A DNA stretch of 64,000 bases, taken from positions 188,112 through 252,111 of the forward strand of contig NZ_JABTTS010000026.1 in NCBI RefSeq assembly GCF_018638295.1, given 5' to 3'. This stretch comes from Streptomyces sp. CHD11 (GTDB lineage: Bacteria > Actinomycetota > Actinomycetes > Streptomycetales > Streptomycetaceae). Below the pieces are notes generated by a model, which saw only the letters and a program-made list of their open reading frames with translations, was not told the origin of the DNA and made no database searches. The position numbers and the translations under genes are program-made. Below, one piece after another: positions 8,268 through 16,762 of this stretch (positions within the stretch are counted from its first letter, which is position 1; every line of letters starts with the position of its first letter).

Positions 8268-9239
8268 ATGGCTTCCACTCGATTTCGCGCTCTCGCCACG
8301 ACCTCCGTCGCGGCGCTTGCCCTGTGTACCGCCTGTTCCTCCGACGGCGCCGACTCGAAGGCGTCGGGCGGCGGCCCGCTCAAGCTGGCCGTCTTCGCTT
8401 CGCTCAACGGTGTCCCGGCCTTCGCCGCGGACGACGAGGGTGTCTTCGACAAGCACGGCCTCGACGTCGACATCAGCACGGCGAAGACGTCCACCGAGAT
8501 GGTCCCGCAGCTGCTCGGCGGCAAGGTGAACCTCGCCCTGCTGGACACCGCCACCTCGCTCGTGGCCGCCGGCCAGGGCGTCGACCTGGTCTATGTCGCC
8601 GCGGCCACCGACGGAGGCATCCCCGAGGGCCAGGAGGAGTTCAGCTTCGCCAATGTGTGGGTCGAGAAGGACTCCCCCATCAGGTCGCTGGCCGACCTCA
8701 CCGGCAAGACCGTCGGTGTGCCGCAGATCAAGAGCGCACCCTGGGTCGACCTGCGCGGCTCCGTCGACGAGGCCGGCGGCGACAGCTCCACGATCAAGTT
8801 CGTCGAGTCCCCCGACACCCTGGCCGCCCTGAAGTCCGGGCAGGTCGACGCGACCACCACCCCCGAGCCGGTGGGCACCGTGGAGCGCGCCAAGGGCGAG
8901 CTGCGTCCGCTCGCGCCGGTGAACTCCGGCGGCGGCGGCATGGCCTACGTCTGGGTCACCACCCGGGCGTTCGCCGAGGCGAACAAGGACACCCTGAAGT
9001 CCTTCGCCGAGGCGGTGCGGGAGGGCAACACGGCCGTCAACGACGACCGCGATCTGCTGGTGAGGACCGCCGCCGAGGTCCTGAAGGCGGACGCCGGCCT
9101 GCTGGAGAAGGCGGCGTTCCCCGTCTACGCGGAGAAGCCGCTGACCAAGGCCGACATCGACTTCTCGGTCGAGTACATGAACAAGTACGACATGTTCGAG
9201 AAGGCCGCGCCGGACGCAGGGAAGCTGATCCTGTCGTGA
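8268..9239 (+). CDS. ABC transporter substrate-binding lipoprotein (NMT1/TauA-like)
   Basis: A 323-residue periplasmic-binding-type protein of the NMT1/THI5/TauA/SsuA fold. The first residues form a lipoprotein signal peptide with Cys23 (LALCTAC) as the likely lipidated residue; the -3 position is Cys rather than the usual Leu. The mature part opens with LKLAVFASLNGVPAFAADDEG, typical of this family. The frame extends upstream, but the ATG with GAAGGA in front and the signal peptide fix the start. It heads the plus operon. Members bind sulfonates, pyrimidine precursors and aromatic acids; here the ligand is presumably the substrate of the island. Confidence 0.9.
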   Translation: MASTRFRALATTSVAALALCTACSSDGADSKASGGGPLKLAVFASLNGVPAFAADDEGVFDKHGLDVDISTAKTSTEMVPQLLGGKVNLALLDTATSLVAAGQGVDLVYVAAATDGGIPEGQEEFSFANVWVEKDSPIRSLADLTGKTVGVPQIKSAPWVDLRGSVDEAGGDSSTIKFVESPDTLAALKSGQVDATTTPEPVGTVERAKGELRPLAPVNSGGGGMAYVWVTTRAFAEANKDTLKSFAEAVREGNTAVNDDRDLLVRTAAEVLKADAGLLEKAAFPVYAEKPLTKADIDFSVEYMNKYDMFEKAAPDAGKLILS

Positions 9240-10036
9240 CCCGTACCCCGCTCCGGGCGGCGCCGCCCGGCGTCCGGCGCCTGGTCAACCGGCTGCTGGC
9301 GATCCTGGTCGCGGTCGCCGTCTGGCACGTGTTCGCCCGCGGGCCCGGAGCCGCCAGCGGCTTCCCGACACCCGGCGAGAGTCTGGGCTCGGCGGCGGAC
9401 CTGGCCGGTACCGGCGCCTACTGGTCGAGCATCGCCACCTCGGTGGAGACCGCCCTGCTGGGCCTGGCGCTGGCCGTCCTGGTGGGCCTGCCCACCGGTC
9501 TGCTGATCGGTGCCAACGAGCACGCCCGGCGCAGCACCCAGCTGGTCCTCGACTTCGGCCGGACGGTGCCCGCGATCGCGCTGCTGCCGCTGTTCCTGCT
9601 GCTGTTCGGCGCGACCCGCGACCTCGGACTGGTCCTGATCCTGGTGTCGGCCGTCTGGCCCGTCATCATCCAGACCTCCTACGCGGTCGGGGAGATCTCG
9701 CCCCAGCTGCGCCGGGTGGGACGGGCGTACCACCTCTCCCGGTGGCACCGGCTGCGCTATCTGATCGCGCCGTCGATGCTCCCGTTCGTCTTCGCCGGCC
9801 TGCGGATCGCCGCGACGCTCTCGCTGCTGATGGCGATCAGCAGCGAGTTCCTCGGCGGCTCCGACGGCCTCGGCTACCTCCTGCTGCAGGCGATGCAGAT
9901 CAACGACACTCACCGGGCGTTCGTCTACTCGTTCACCGCGGCGATCCTCGGCCTGGTGCTCAATCTGGTCTTCGTGCTGCTCCAGCGCCGCGTGCTGTGG
10001 TGGCACCCCTCGGTCCGCAAGGGAGGTGCCACGTGA
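9236..10036 (+). CDS. ABC transporter permease
   Basis: A 266-residue inner-membrane permease of the SsuC/TauC type with about six membrane helices. The cytoplasmic EAA-like loop that contacts the ATPase is visible around GRAYHLSRWHRLRYL. The GTG start overlaps the stop of the binding-protein gene by 4 bases, and its own stop overlaps the next permease by 4. With a second permease following, the channel is probably a heterodimer, whereas many TauC/SsuC systems use a single permease gene. Confidence 0.9.
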   Translation: MTRTPLRAAPPGVRRLVNRLLAILVAVAVWHVFARGPGAASGFPTPGESLGSAADLAGTGAYWSSIATSVETALLGLALAVLVGLPTGLLIGANEHARRSTQLVLDFGRTVPAIALLPLFLLLFGATRDLGLVLILVSAVWPVIIQTSYAVGEISPQLRRVGRAYHLSRWHRLRYLIAPSMLPFVFAGLRIAATLSLLMAISSEFLGGSDGLGYLLLQAMQINDTHRAFVYSFTAAILGLVLNLVFVLLQRRVLWWHPSVRKGGAT

Positions 10037-10821
10037 ACAGGACGCTGAGAGTCGCCACGGCCGTCGCACGGGAACTCTGGCTCCCGGTGCTCCTGGTCGC
10101 CGCCTGGTGGTGGCTCAGTGCCGGCAGCACCTCGATCTACTGGCCGGCGCTGTCGGAGATCACCGGCCGCTTCGTCGACCTGTGGTTCTTCGACCACCTC
10201 GTCGAGGACGCGCTGCCCAGCGTGATCCGGCTCGTTGCCGGATTCGGGATCGGGTTCGCCGCCGCCGTGGCGCTCGGACTGCTGCTCGGCTCCCTGCCGG
10301 CACTGGAGGACGCGACCCGGCCGCTGGTGGAGTTCATGCGGGCGCTGCCCAGCGTGGCGCTGCTGCCGATCATGATGCTGCTGCTCGGCACCGACGACGA
10401 CATGAAGGTGATCACCATCGCCTTCGTCTCCACCTGGCCGATCCTGCTCAACACCGTCGAAGGTGTCCGTTCCGTGGACCCGGTGCTGCGCCAGGTCGCG
10501 GCCGGCTACCGGCTGAGCACCTGGCACCGGATCCGCTTCCTCGTCGTCCCCGCCGCCATGCCCCAGGTCTTCGCCGGTGCCCGGGTGGCGCTGTCGATGT
10601 CGGTGGTGGCGATGGTGCTCACCGAGATGGTCGGCAGCCCGGGCGGACTCGGCTACTTCGTCCTCGACTCGCAGCGCACGTTCGACATCGTCGCGATGTG
10701 GACCGGCCTGATCGTCCTCGGACTGATCGGCTACGCGGCCAACAAGGCGTTCGGCCTCGTCGAGGCCCGGGTGCTGGCCTGGCACCGCGGCTACACCAAG
10801 CAGAAGGAGGACCAGCGTTGA
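10033..10821 (+). CDS. ABC transporter permease (second subunit)
   Basis: A 262-residue permease of the same family as the preceding gene. Its EAA-type loop is around AAGYRLSTWHRIRFL, and there are about six hydrophobic segments. A GGGAGG ribosome site stands 5 bases before the GTG start, which overlaps the previous stop by 4 bases. The frame is open upstream, but that part overlaps the previous gene and looks like shadow. It probably pairs with the first permease to form the pore. Confidence 0.9.
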   Translation: MNRTLRVATAVARELWLPVLLVAAWWWLSAGSTSIYWPALSEITGRFVDLWFFDHLVEDALPSVIRLVAGFGIGFAAAVALGLLLGSLPALEDATRPLVEFMRALPSVALLPIMMLLLGTDDDMKVITIAFVSTWPILLNTVEGVRSVDPVLRQVAAGYRLSTWHRIRFLVVPAAMPQVFAGARVALSMSVVAMVLTEMVGSPGGLGYFVLDSQRTFDIVAMWTGLIVLGLIGYAANKAFGLVEARVLAWHRGYTKQKEDQR

Positions 10822-11621
10822 AGACGCAGACCACCCTGGACAAGGGACAGCCGGACGGCGGTGCCTCCGACCCGATCATGCGGATCCGCGGACTGGGCCA
10901 CAGCAACGGCGAACGCCAGATCCTCGCAGGCCTGGACTTCGAGGTCGGCCGCGGCGAACTGATGTGCATCGTCGGCCCCTCGGGCGTCGGCAAGACCACG
11001 CTCCTGGAGTGCCTGACCGGGCTGCGCCGGCCCAGCGAGGGCGAGGTGCTGTTCGACGGCAAACGGATCGACGCGCCGCCGCGCGGGCTGGCCATCGTGT
11101 TCCAGGACTACAGCCGCTCGCTGATGCCCTGGCTGAGCGTGCTGGACAACGTGGTGCTGCCGCTGCGCTCGGCGGGTGCCGGCAAGGCCGAGCGGGAGAC
11201 GACCGCGAGGGAGGCGCTGGCCGAGGTCGGTCTGTCTGACTTCACCGGCCACTACCCCTGGCAGCTCTCCGGCGGTATGCAGCAGCGGGTCGCCATCGCG
11301 CGGGCGCTGGCCTACCGGCCGGCGGTGGTGGTGATGGACGAGCCGTTCGCCTCGGTGGACGCCCAGACCCGGGCGGACCTGGAGGACCTGCTGCTGCGGG
11401 TGCGTGAGCACCTCGGCATCACGGTGCTGCTGGTCACCCACGACATCGACGAGGCCGTCTACCTCTCCGACCGGGTGCTCGCCCTCGGCGGGAAGCCGGC
11501 CGGTATCCGCAGTCTGCTCACGGTCGATCTGCCCGCCCCGCGCGAGCAGGTCGCCACCAAGGCGCTGCCGCGGTTCGCCGAACTGCGCAGCCAGGTCTAC
11601 AGGTTGATCCGTGATGTCTGA
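10818..11621 (+). CDS. ABC transporter ATP-binding protein
   Basis: A 267-residue ATPase of the TauB/SsuB type. It shows Walker A (GPSGVGKTT), signature LSGGMQQR, Walker B VVVMDEPF and switch histidine VTHD. A TTG start overlaps the preceding stop by 4 bases and has AGGAGG a suitable distance upstream. An internal ATG at 10878 is an alternative that would remove 20 poorly conserved residues. It powers the importer formed with the three preceding genes. Confidence 0.92.
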   Translation: MKTQTTLDKGQPDGGASDPIMRIRGLGHSNGERQILAGLDFEVGRGELMCIVGPSGVGKTTLLECLTGLRRPSEGEVLFDGKRIDAPPRGLAIVFQDYSRSLMPWLSVLDNVVLPLRSAGAGKAERETTAREALAEVGLSDFTGHYPWQLSGGMQQRVAIARALAYRPAVVVMDEPFASVDAQTRADLEDLLLRVREHLGITVLLVTHDIDEAVYLSDRVLALGGKPAGIRSLLTVDLPAPREQVATKALPRFAELRSQVYRLIRDV

Positions 11622-12813
11622 GACGACCACCGGCGCGGCACGGACCGCGATCGACCCGCACGCGTTCCGCGAGGCACTGGGACACCACCCCACCGGGGTG
11701 GCGCTGGTCACCGCGACCCTCGACAGCGGCGAGCACATCGGGATGGTGGTCGGCACGTTCAACTCCGTGTCGATCGACCCGCCGCTCGTCTCGTTCATGC
11801 CGGACCGCTCCTCGGGCACCTTCGCCCGGCTGCGGGAGGCGGCCACCTTCTGCGTCAACGTCCTCGCCGCCGACCAGACCGACCTGGTCACCGGCTGGCG
11901 CGGTCCGGAGTCGTTCGCCGGTGTGGAGTGGCGGCCGTCGCCGTCCGGCGCGCCGATCCTGCGCGACTCGGTCGCCTGGATCGACTGCTCCTACCACCAG
12001 CTGGTCGACGCCGGCGACCACTACATCGCGATCGGTGAGGTGCGGGCGCTGGAGGTGCAGCGTCCGACCTCCCCGCTGCTGTTCTTCCAGGGCGGCTTCG
12101 GCGGCTTCGCGCCGTCGTCGTTCCTGGTGCCGGCCGACCAGGAGCTGATCCGGGCGGCCCGGCTCAGTGAGGCGGCCATGGAGCCGCTGGCCGCCCTGGC
12201 CGCCGAGGAGTCGGCCGACGTGTCGCTGCTCGCGTCGATCGGCGACCACGACGTGGTGATCGGCACCGAGCGGGGCTCGGCGACGCCCTCGTACTTCGAG
12301 ATCGGCCTGCGGCTGCCGCACCTGCCGCCGGTCGGCGCGGTCCACCTCGACCCCGCCGGGGAAGCGGGCCTCGCCCGCTGGCTCGATCGGCTGCCGCGCA
12401 AGGACGAAGCGTCACGCAAGCGCTGCCTGGACATCGCCGAGCGGGTCGCCGCCCAGGGCTACTCCCTCTGTCTGGTCGGCCACGCCCCGGAGCGGGACAC
12501 CTGGCAGGACGTGACCCGCTACATCCACGGCGAGCCGACACCCCGACACCGGCGCCAGGTGCTCACCATGCATCTGGACCACCTCGACTACTACGAGCCC
12601 GACCTCGACCCGGACGGCGTGTACGACGTCCGTTCGATCACCGTGGCGGTGCCGATGGCCGGCAGCCCGCGTCTCGCGGTCCGGATGTCCTTCCCGCCGG
12701 CCGGGGCCAGTGGGCGGACCGTCGCCCGCTGGGGTGCGCAGGTGTGCGACCGGGCGGCCGAGGTCGCCGACCTGATCCAGATCCGATTCGGCCAGGACCG
12801 CGTGCTCGGCTGA
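11614..12813 (+). CDS. flavin reductase with C-terminal IclR-like domain
   Basis: A 399-residue two-part protein. Residues 1 to about 170 are a flavin reductase-like split-barrel domain of the HsaB/HpaC type (HHPTGVALVTA, GTFNSVSIDPPLVSF). It would supply reduced flavin to the HsaA-like oxygenases of the island. HsaB is only about 190 residues, so the remaining 230 are an addition. They resemble an IclR effector-binding domain: a helix with LSEAAMEPLAALA, then SLLASIGDHDVVIG and later VAAQGYSLCLVG, with no DNA-binding helix-turn-helix. The start is ATG 11614 (or GTG 11611), overlapping the ATPase gene. The domain match is by eye and the fusion is not a sequencing break. Confidence 0.8.
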   Translation: MSETTTGAARTAIDPHAFREALGHHPTGVALVTATLDSGEHIGMVVGTFNSVSIDPPLVSFMPDRSSGTFARLREAATFCVNVLAADQTDLVTGWRGPESFAGVEWRPSPSGAPILRDSVAWIDCSYHQLVDAGDHYIAIGEVRALEVQRPTSPLLFFQGGFGGFAPSSFLVPADQELIRAARLSEAAMEPLAALAAEESADVSLLASIGDHDVVIGTERGSATPSYFEIGLRLPHLPPVGAVHLDPAGEAGLARWLDRLPRKDEASRKRCLDIAERVAAQGYSLCLVGHAPERDTWQDVTRYIHGEPTPRHRRQVLTMHLDHLDYYEPDLDPDGVYDVRSITVAVPMAGSPRLAVRMSFPPAGASGRTVARWGAQVCDRAAEVADLIQIRFGQDRVLG

Positions 12814-12849
12814 GCCGGGCCGCCCCGCACGACCGTACGAAGGAGAGAC

Positions 12850-13728
12850 ATGACCGCCCGTGTCACCGCCCTGGGGTACCTGCAGTTCACGGCCACCGAC
12901 CTCGACCACTGGGAGGAGTTCGGGCAGCGGGTGCTGGGGCTGATGGCCGACCGTCGTGGTGACGACCGGCTGCTGCTGCGCATCGACGAGAAGGCCTACC
13001 GGCTCGAGGTGCGTCCCGGCGAGCGGGGAGGGGTCGCCGCGGTCGGCTGGGAGACCAGGGGCCCGGCCGGGCTGGCCGAGCTGGAACAGCGGCTGACCGC
13101 CGCCGGGTACGAGGTCACCCGTCCGGGCGAGGCCGTCGCCCGGGAGCGGATGGTCTCGGACCTGATCCGCTTCCGCGACCCCGACGACTGCTACGACCAC
13201 GAGATCTTCTGGGGCCTGAGCACCTCCGCACAGCGGTTCGCCTCCCCGGTCGGCGCGGAGTTCGTCGCCGGCACCGAGGGCGTGGGACATGTGCTCCAGG
13301 TCGTCTCCGACCGCTCCCGCTACGAGTCGCTCTTCCTCGACGTCCTGGGTTTCCGGCTCTCCGACCACATCGACCTGGCCCCGGGTCTCACCGCGACGTT
13401 CACCCACTGCAACCCCCGCCACCACTCCTTCGCCTTCACCCCACAGGTGCCGGGCCGCCCGCTGGGCGTGGGCCACTTCATGCTCGAGGTCACCGACCTG
13501 GACGTGATCGGCCGGGCCATCGAGCAGATCGAGGAGGAACCGCACCGGCTGCTGAAGACGTTCGGCCGGCACAGCAACGACCGGATGACCAGCTTCTACC
13601 TGCTGACCCCGTCCGAGGTGGGGCTGGAGTTCGGCACCGGCGGCATCAAGATCGACGACGAGACCTGGACGCCCACCCGGTACGACACCGCGCACCTCTG
13701 GGGCCACCACTCGGTCGACCACCACTGA
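12850..13728 (+). CDS. type I extradiol dioxygenase (BphC/HsaC-like)
   Basis: A 292-residue two-domain vicinal oxygen chelate protein, the size of BphC and HsaC. The iron(II) ligands are visible as His147 (GVGHVLQ), His209 (GVGHFMLEV) and Glu260 (GLEFGTG). The second-shell residues His192, His241 and Tyr250 are also conserved. It would cleave a catechol next to the hydroxyls to give the yellow meta-cleavage product for the C-C hydrolase. GAAGGAGA precedes the ATG. The motif order and spacing make the activity class firm, while the particular catechol is unknown. Confidence 0.93.
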   Translation: MTARVTALGYLQFTATDLDHWEEFGQRVLGLMADRRGDDRLLLRIDEKAYRLEVRPGERGGVAAVGWETRGPAGLAELEQRLTAAGYEVTRPGEAVARERMVSDLIRFRDPDDCYDHEIFWGLSTSAQRFASPVGAEFVAGTEGVGHVLQVVSDRSRYESLFLDVLGFRLSDHIDLAPGLTATFTHCNPRHHSFAFTPQVPGRPLGVGHFMLEVTDLDVIGRAIEQIEEEPHRLLKTFGRHSNDRMTSFYLLTPSEVGLEFGTGGIKIDDETWTPTRYDTAHLWGHHSVDHH

Positions 13729-13734
13729 GCCACC

Positions 13735-13808
13735 GGCCACCCACCGTCCCCACGGGCCACCCACCGGCCCCACCGTCCCCACCGCCCCACCGCCCCACCG
13801 CCCCACCA
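13735..13808. repeat. CCCCACCG-type tandem repeat
   Basis: The gap between the dioxygenase and monooxygenase genes is almost entirely degenerate repeats built on CCACCGGCC and CCCCACCG. It ends with four close copies of an 8-mer just before the GAGAGGAAG ribosome site of the next gene. One strand is nearly free of G-tracts while the other is G-rich, so length variation by slippage is possible. Confidence 0.7.
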
Positions 13809-13826
13809 GAGAGGAAGCCGCACGCC

Positions 13827-14993
13827 ATGAACCCCGTGCTGGACCGCGTGCTGGAGCACGCCGAGTTGCTGGAGAGCGACGGACCCGTGTCCGAGGAGCT
13901 CGGCCGGGTCAGCGACGAAGTCGCCGCCGCGCTGCGTGAGTCCGGGGTGATCCGGATGCTTCAGCCCCGCGACTTCGGCGGACTGGAGTCCCACCCGGCC
14001 GACTTCCTGCGCACCGTGCACGAGATCGGCCGGCGCAACGGCGCGGCCGGCTGGATCGCCGGCGTGGTGGGCGTGCACCCGCACGAACTCGCCCAGGGCG
14101 ACCCGCTGATGCAGCGCGAGATCTGGGCCGACGACCCCGACACCTGGGTCGCCTCGCCGTACGCCCCGATGGGCCGGGCACGTCCGGTGGAGGGCGGCTA
14201 CGTCTTCAACGGACGCTGGCCGTTCTCCTCGGGCACCGACCACTGCCGGTGGGTCATGATCGGCGGCCTGATCACCGACCAGGAGGGCAACGTCACCGAC
14301 CGGGAGACGATCCACTTCGTCCTCCCGCGCGCCGACTACGAGATCCTGCACGACTCCTGGGACGTCGTCGGGCTGCGCGGCACCGGCAGCAAGGACATCG
14401 TCGTCAGGGACGCGTTCGTCCCCGAGCACCGGCTGATCCGCACCGACCCGGTCACCGACGGCAGCGCGGGGGCGATCGCCGGCCGGGACGCGGCGCTGTA
14501 CTCGATGCCGCGCAACGTGATCTTCTCCGGCGCGATCACCACGGCCACCATCGCGCTGGCCCAGGGCACCCTGGACGCGTATCTGCGGTGGACCCGGGAG
14601 CGCAGCAGCCGCTTCGGCTCCGCCAGCCGCGACCCGTTCCAGCTGTCCGCGCTGGCCCCGGCGGCCGCCGACATCGACGCCAGTCTCGGCCATGTGCTGC
14701 ACGACATGAACCGGGCGTTCGACATCGTCTCCTCCGGCCGGCCCCTCACCCTCTCCGAGCGGGCCGCGATCCGCCGCAACCAGGTCTCCGCCTCGCACCG
14801 CGCGGCCACGGCGGCCGACGAGGTCTTCAAGGTCAGCGGCGGCTCCCAACTGCACGCCAGGAACCCGATGCAGCGGATGTGGCGGGACTGCCAGAGCGCC
14901 CTGCACCACGTGCAGAACTACGCGGGCCCGCTGTACCAGGCGTACGGCATGGACTACTTCGGCGGCGAGATGCCGGCGGCGGTGAAGGTCTGA
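13827..14993 (+). CDS. HsaA-like flavin-dependent monooxygenase (second copy)
   Basis: A 388-residue paralogue of the monooxygenase at 2934-4106. It shares WPFSSGTDHCRW, HFVLPRADYEI and SWDVVGLRGTGSKDI in the acyl-CoA dehydrogenase fold. It would be the oxygenase half of a two-component phenol hydroxylase using flavin reduced by the 11614-12813 product. GAGAGGAAG lies upstream of the ATG. It follows the extradiol dioxygenase, as expected if it makes that enzyme's catechol. The two copies may act on different rings or positions, or form one mixed complex; the sequence does not decide this. Confidence 0.87.
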   Translation: MNPVLDRVLEHAELLESDGPVSEELGRVSDEVAAALRESGVIRMLQPRDFGGLESHPADFLRTVHEIGRRNGAAGWIAGVVGVHPHELAQGDPLMQREIWADDPDTWVASPYAPMGRARPVEGGYVFNGRWPFSSGTDHCRWVMIGGLITDQEGNVTDRETIHFVLPRADYEILHDSWDVVGLRGTGSKDIVVRDAFVPEHRLIRTDPVTDGSAGAIAGRDAALYSMPRNVIFSGAITTATIALAQGTLDAYLRWTRERSSRFGSASRDPFQLSALAPAAADIDASLGHVLHDMNRAFDIVSSGRPLTLSERAAIRRNQVSASHRAATAADEVFKVSGGSQLHARNPMQRMWRDCQSALHHVQNYAGPLYQAYGMDYFGGEMPAAVKV

Positions 14994-15865
14994 TGCCCGC
15001 CGCCACCGAGCCGCTGACCCGGGAGTCCACCTCCCGCTTCGTCACCGTCGGCGGCACCCGGCTGCACTACCACGAGGCCGGCAGCGGACCGGAGGTGCTG
15101 CTCTGTGTCCACGGCGGCGCCCCCGGCGCCTCCGGCTGGGGCAACTTCGGCACCAGTCTCGCCGAACTGTCGCGGCACGCGAAGGTGTTGATCGTCGACC
15201 TGCCGGGCTACGGCCGGTCCGACACCATCGACCTGGCCGGCGGCAAGTACCGCCCCTACGCGGACGTGTTCGCCGCGATGCTCACCGAACTGGGCATCGA
15301 GCGGGCGACGGTGGTGGGCCTGGCCACCGGAGGCGCGGTCGCCCTCGCGATGGCCCTGTACCACGCCGAGCGGGTGGAGCGTCTGGTGCTGGTCTCCAGC
15401 GCGGGCGGGGTGCCGCTGTTCAGCACCACACCGTCCGAGGGCCAGCAGGCCATCCGCTCCTACTACGCGGGCGAGGGCCCGTCGCGGGAGAAGATGCGCG
15501 CCTATCTGCGGATGATGATGTACGACCCGGCGCTGGTCACCGACGAACTCGTCGAGGAGCGGTACCTGGAGTCGGTCGCCGGCGGCGAGGAGCGCCGGGC
15601 CGGAGCCGAGTCCGCGGGCGTGCCGGCCGAGCCGCTGTGGCAGGAACTGGGCCGGATCACGGCGCCGGCACTGATCGTCTGGGGCACCGAGAACCGGGTG
15701 CAGGGCTTCGACAACGCCCTCTTCCTGCTCCGGCAGATCCCGGACGCCCGGCTGCACCTGTTCAAGCGGACCGGACTCTGGGTGCCGTACGAGCGTGCCG
15801 GGGAGTTCACCCGGCTGGTGCTCGGATTCCTGGCCGACCGCCCCGCCGTCCCCGCCGCCGCCTGA
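14993..15865 (+). CDS. alpha/beta hydrolase homologue lacking the catalytic triad
   Basis: A 290-residue protein with the overall sequence of a meta-cleavage C-C hydrolase, including HGGAPGASGWGNF (compare HGSGPGATGWSNF in the 4128-4967 product). The three triad positions are all changed. The nucleophile elbow reads VVGLATGG (Ser to Ala111), the acid loop GTENRV (Asp to Asn234) and the histidine region RTGLWVPYE (His to Leu262). The frame is full length with normal codon use, so it is not simple decay. It begins in TGATG with the monooxygenase gene, so it is translationally coupled. A binding, structural or regulatory role with the monooxygenase is possible; hydrolysis by the usual mechanism is not expected. 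Confidence 0.85.
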   Translation: MPAATEPLTRESTSRFVTVGGTRLHYHEAGSGPEVLLCVHGGAPGASGWGNFGTSLAELSRHAKVLIVDLPGYGRSDTIDLAGGKYRPYADVFAAMLTELGIERATVVGLATGGAVALAMALYHAERVERLVLVSSAGGVPLFSTTPSEGQQAIRSYYAGEGPSREKMRAYLRMMMYDPALVTDELVEERYLESVAGGEERRAGAESAGVPAEPLWQELGRITAPALIVWGTENRVQGFDNALFLLRQIPDARLHLFKRTGLWVPYERAGEFTRLVLGFLADRPAVPAAA

Positions 15866-15897
15866 AGCCGCCCCGGCCCGCATCGCAAGGAGAGACA

Positions 15898-16758
15898 ATG
15901 TCGTACACGAGTGTGTGGTCCGACCTGGCACAGGTCGAGTTCCGGCAGGGGTACCTGGAGACGGGACCGTACCGGACCCGGTTCCTGCAGTCCGGCAGCC
16001 CGGACAAGCCGCTGCTGCTGATGCTGCACGGGATCACCGGGCACGCCGAGGCCTACGTGCGGAACCTGGCCGCGCACGCGGAGCACTTCAACTGCTACGC
16101 GATCGACTTCATCGGCCACGGCTACTCGACCAAGCCCGAGCACCCGCTGGAGATACCGCATTACCTGGACCAGGTGCACCGGGTGCTGGACGCGCTGGGG
16201 TACGACCGCGCGTACCTCAGCGGGGAGTCGCTGGGCGGCTGGGTGACCGCGCGGTTCGCGCAGCTGCACCCGGAGCGCACCGAGCGGATCGTGCTCAACA
16301 CCATGGGCGGCACGATGGCCAACCCCCAGGTGATGGAACGGTTGTTGACGCTCTCCACGCAGGCCGCCGAGGACCCGTCCTGGGAGCGGGTGAAGGCTCG
16401 TCTGGAGTGGCTGATGGCCGACCCGGCGATGGTCACCGACGATCTGATCCGGACCCGGCAGGCGATCTTCGAGCAGCCGGACTGGAAGACGGCCTGCCGG
16501 ATGAACATGGCGTTGCAGGACCTGGAGATCCGGCGCCGCAACATGCTCACGGACGACGACCTGCGCGCCATCGAGGCGGAGGCGCTGGTCGTGTGGACCG
16601 CCAAGGACCCCTCCGGGCCGGTGGACGAGGGGCGCCGGATCGCGGACCTGATCCCGCGCGGCCGCCTCGCGGTGATCGAGAACGCGGGTCACTGGCCCCA
16701 GTACGAGCAGACCGAGACCTTCGACCGGATCCAGCTCGACTTCCTGCTGGACCGCTGA
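15898..16758 (+). CDS. alpha/beta hydrolase
   Basis: A 286-residue alpha/beta hydrolase with an intact triad: Ser111 in SGESLGGW, an Asp in WTAKDPSG and a His in NAGHWPQYE. The oxyanion segment is LMLHGITGHA, unlike the GSGPGA form of the 4128-4967 enzyme, so it may hydrolyse an ester, lactone or different carbon-carbon bond. AAGGAGAGA precedes the ATG. It is the last gene of the plus operon and is followed by a hairpin. A role in opening the substrate before ring attack, or on a second ring, is inference. Confidence 0.85.
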   Translation: MSYTSVWSDLAQVEFRQGYLETGPYRTRFLQSGSPDKPLLLMLHGITGHAEAYVRNLAAHAEHFNCYAIDFIGHGYSTKPEHPLEIPHYLDQVHRVLDALGYDRAYLSGESLGGWVTARFAQLHPERTERIVLNTMGGTMANPQVMERLLTLSTQAAEDPSWERVKARLEWLMADPAMVTDDLIRTRQAIFEQPDWKTACRMNMALQDLEIRRRNMLTDDDLRAIEAEALVVWTAKDPSGPVDEGRRIADLIPRGRLAVIENAGHWPQYEQTETFDRIQLDFLLDR

Positions 16759-16762
16759 CCGT

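Noticed and set aside
13735..13808. Possible CRISPR-like array in the C-rich tandem repeat
   Set aside because: Units are only about 8 bases and directly contiguous, with no spacers; it is a simple-sequence repeat.
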